Source: Candidatus Eiseniibacteriota bacterium (GTDB taxonomy: Bacteria; Joyebacterota; Joyebacteria; Joyebacterales; Joyebacteraceae). From it: a DNA stretch of 7,154 bases. The position numbers and the translations under genes are program-made. Numbering within the stretch: the first letter of the stretch is position 1; every line of letters begins with the position of its first letter. The stretch is from the NCBI GenBank assembly GCA_030630395.1, contig DAOVNE010000065.1, positions 1-7,154 of the forward strand. The letters run 5' to 3'. The notes beneath the pieces were generated by a model that saw only the letters and a list, made by a program, of their open reading frames with translations, did not search any database and was not told the DNA's origin. Of the stretch, positions 6,062 to 7,154 are shown piece by piece.

Positions 6062-6140
6062 GGCACAGGGCTCCGGACGACGATGCGTATGATAAGGCTT
6101 CCACAGACCGCCTGCTCGCCATTTGCACGCGTTTGCGCTG

Positions 6141-6162
6141 TATACTGTTCAGTTATTGAACA
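6141..6162 (+). promoter_or_regulatory. -10-like box overlapped by a 17-bp palindrome (candidate operator)
   Basis: TATACT (6141-6146) matches the -10 consensus at five of six positions. It overlaps by one base the palindrome TGTTCAGTTATTGAACA (6146-6162), made of 6-bp arms around a five-base centre. The centre (6154) would sit at about the transcription start, a classic place for a repressor. No good -35 is found at 16-18 bases; TTGCAC (6123-6128) is only 12 bases away. The stretch is AT-rich compared with its surroundings. The binding protein cannot be named from the sequence. Confidence 0.45.
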
Positions 6163-6477
6163 ATGTTACGTGTGAACGCTCCATTTCTCCAGCCACAGCA
6201 AGTCCCGAAGGCTCCTCCGCCCCTCCGTGCACCGGTCCTTCCGGTCGCGTTCATGGCCGCTCAGGTCGGATGTCCCCAGCCACTGGGGTCAGCGGCTGCC
6301 ACTCATCTCATCACTGGTACGCTCCTTGCTCTATTGCAGCTCCGTTGAGGAGCGCGCGTGTCTCCCTCTGGGAGGGAGGGCGCGGGACGACAGGCACCTA
6401 TCCGTGCCATGGGTGTGCTGCACAGCGTACGCACGACACAATGTACGCAACACAGCAAGAGTGGGGGAGGACGAGGT
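6163..6477 (+). other. Long hairpin-rich leader or intergenic stretch before the response regulator
   Basis: No coding region is convincing in this 315-base stretch. It contains a series of short inverted repeats: ACCGG/CCGGT (6231-6245); GCCGCT/AGCGGC (6256-6261 with 6291-6296) enclosing CCCCAG/CTGGGG (6274-6279 with 6283-6288); GCTCC/GGAGC (6339-6353); CTCCCTC/GAGGGAG (6362-6378); GGCAC/GTGCC (6393-6408); and GCGTAC/GTACGC (6425-6430 with 6443-6448). Pyrimidine-rich CTCCTCC and CCCCTCC (6212-6226) are complementary to the ribosome binding site GGGGGAGG (6463-6470). If transcribed from the -10-like box at 6141, this would be a structured 5' leader. It matches no riboswitch consensus I can recall, including cyclic-di-GMP and cobalamin types. 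Confidence 0.4.
6427..6449. repeat. GTACGCA direct repeat, 16-bp period
   Basis: GTACGCA occurs at 6427-6433 and again at 6443-6449, with starts 16 bases apart. The first copy, extended by its preceding GC, also pairs with the second as an inverted repeat (GCGTAC/GTACGC). It lies 29-51 bases upstream of the likely response-regulator start. It could be a paired binding site or chance. Confidence 0.4.
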
Positions 6478-6486
6478 TTGGGGCAC

Positions 6487-7154
6487 GTGAAGGGCAGGAT
6501 CCTCATAGTCGACGATGAGCCGAGCATCATGGAACTCGTGAAGCTCAAGCTGACCGACGATGGATACGAGTGTGACCTCGCCGCGAACGCGGAGGCCGCT
6601 CTCGGCATGCTCTCACGAACCGCATACGATGGGGTTCTCTCCGATGTGAACATGCCGGGCATAAGCGGCATCGAGATGCTCCGTCGCATCAGGCTGACCG
6701 ACGAGGACGTCGCTGTCGTGATCATGACCGGAGCGCCGGATCTCGCCTCGGCCGTCGAAGCTATGAAGCTCGGCGCCCACGACCATCTCTCGAAACCTCT
6801 CAATCTCGAGATGCTCACGCTGACGGTGGACAGGGCCGTTGAGAAGAAACGTCTGATCGTCCAGAACCGCGAGTACCAGAGAAACCTGGAGACCATGGTG
6901 CACGAGCGGACGAAGCAGCTGAACGACGCGAACGGCAACCTGAGAAGCCTGTTCATTGGGAGCATCAAGGCCCTCGCCCAGGCGCTTGAGGCCAAGGATG
7001 AGTACACACAGGGCCATTCGGCCAGGGTGGCCGAGGAGTCCGTCCGTATCGCAACGTATCTGTCCCTGTCTGAAGAAGAGATAAGAAGCATATGGATCGC
7101 CGGTTTCCTTCACGACATCGGCAAGATGGGCGGGAAGGAGAGTGTCCTGAACAA
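6487..7154 (+). CDS. Response regulator with HD-GYP domain (3'-partial)
   Basis: The visible 222 residues begin with a CheY-like receiver domain (about 3-118): acidic pocket Asp9/Asp10 in ILIVDDEP, phospho-acceptor Asp53 in LSDVNMPG, Thr81 in IMTGAP and Lys103 in LSKPL. A charged helical linker, probably coiled coil, spans about 118-155. The start of an HD-GYP domain follows, with GHSARV (His177) and the metal-binding HD pair His209-Asp210 in FLHDIGKMG. The window ends before the GYP motif. Such RpfG-like proteins usually hydrolyse cyclic-di-GMP when phosphorylated by a sensor kinase; activity cannot be judged without the missing half. The start is GTG 6487, but an in-frame TTG at 6478 lies seven bases after GGGGGAGG (6463-6470) and is about equally good; it would add three residues. 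No partner kinase is in the window. Confidence 0.9.
   Translation, partial: MKGRILIVDDEPSIMELVKLKLTDDGYECDLAANAEAALGMLSRTAYDGVLSDVNMPGISGIEMLRRIRLTDEDVAVVIMTGAPDLASAVEAMKLGAHDHLSKPLNLEMLTLTVDRAVEKKRLIVQNREYQRNLETMVHERTKQLNDANGNLRSLFIGSIKALAQALEAKDEYTQGHSARVAEESVRIATYLSLSEEEIRSIWIAGFLHDIGKMGGKESVLN

Noticed and set aside
6231..6245. On the - strand, a GGAAGG loop with flanking stem resembling the SRP RNA tip.
   Set aside because: The following AGCAGCC core of SRP RNA is missing and no matching outer helix is seen.
6279..6285. GCCACTG resembling a conserved block of cobalamin riboswitches.
   Set aside because: The other required blocks (GGGAAG and the B12 box) are absent nearby, and this 7-mer is part of a local CCCCAG/CTGGGG hairpin.
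6303..7113. Long open frames on the - strand opposite the response regulator.
   Set aside because: The + strand encodes an unmistakable receiver and HD-GYP protein here; the antisense translations are Ser/Arg-rich without motifs.
1..7154. Mobile elements, CRISPR arrays, tRNA or rRNA genes.
   Set aside because: No transposase or integrase, no regularly spaced repeats, and no tRNA- or rRNA-like sequence was found on either strand.

Overview
The window is bacterial chromosome: GC-rich by eye, densely packed, with Shine-Dalgarno sites before every gene. Three genes (acpS, the AMP-forming ligase and tdh) appear to start with TTG. No mobile element, tRNA, rRNA or CRISPR array is visible. The phylum cannot be fixed from this sequence. 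The SDR-type (zinc-independent) threonine dehydrogenase and the AceTr-type acetate transporter occur in many groups, including Bacteroidetes-like and uncultured lineages, so any narrower placement would be a guess.

Region 1 (about 9-4431, + strand) reads as one operon behind a good sigma-70-type promoter (TTGACC-18-TACAAT). It encodes a holo-ACP synthase (acpS), an AMP-forming acetyl-CoA synthetase (acs-like), a free-standing acyl carrier protein, a 2-amino-3-ketobutyrate CoA ligase (kbl, alpha-oxoamine synthase family) and a GPR1/FUN34/YaaH acetate transporter (satP-like). A short perfect hairpin lies directly against the ribosome binding site of the carrier protein.

Region 2 (4513-5496, - strand) is a convergent SDR-type L-threonine 3-dehydrogenase (tdh). 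Tdh and Kbl together turn threonine into glycine and acetyl-CoA. The transporter and ligase handle acetate and acetyl-CoA, so the neighbourhood is a C2/threonine-glycine module. The unusual part is the carrier protein plus its activating enzyme, placed between the ligase and Kbl. This raises the possibility that the acetyl (or another acyl) group is carried on a protein instead of on CoA. It also recalls the ligase-ACP-oxoamine synthase-reductase layout of bacterial sphingolipid loci, although the Kbl and Tdh sequences look like true threonine-pathway enzymes.

Region 3 (5735-6061, + strand) is a small soluble protein of unknown function with a strong ribosome binding site.

Region 4 (6062-7154) is an intergenic stretch of about 420 bases with a -10-like box, an overlapping 17-bp palindrome and a series of hairpins. 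It is followed by a response regulator with a C-terminal HD-GYP (cyclic-di-GMP phosphodiesterase-type) domain that runs off the window end.
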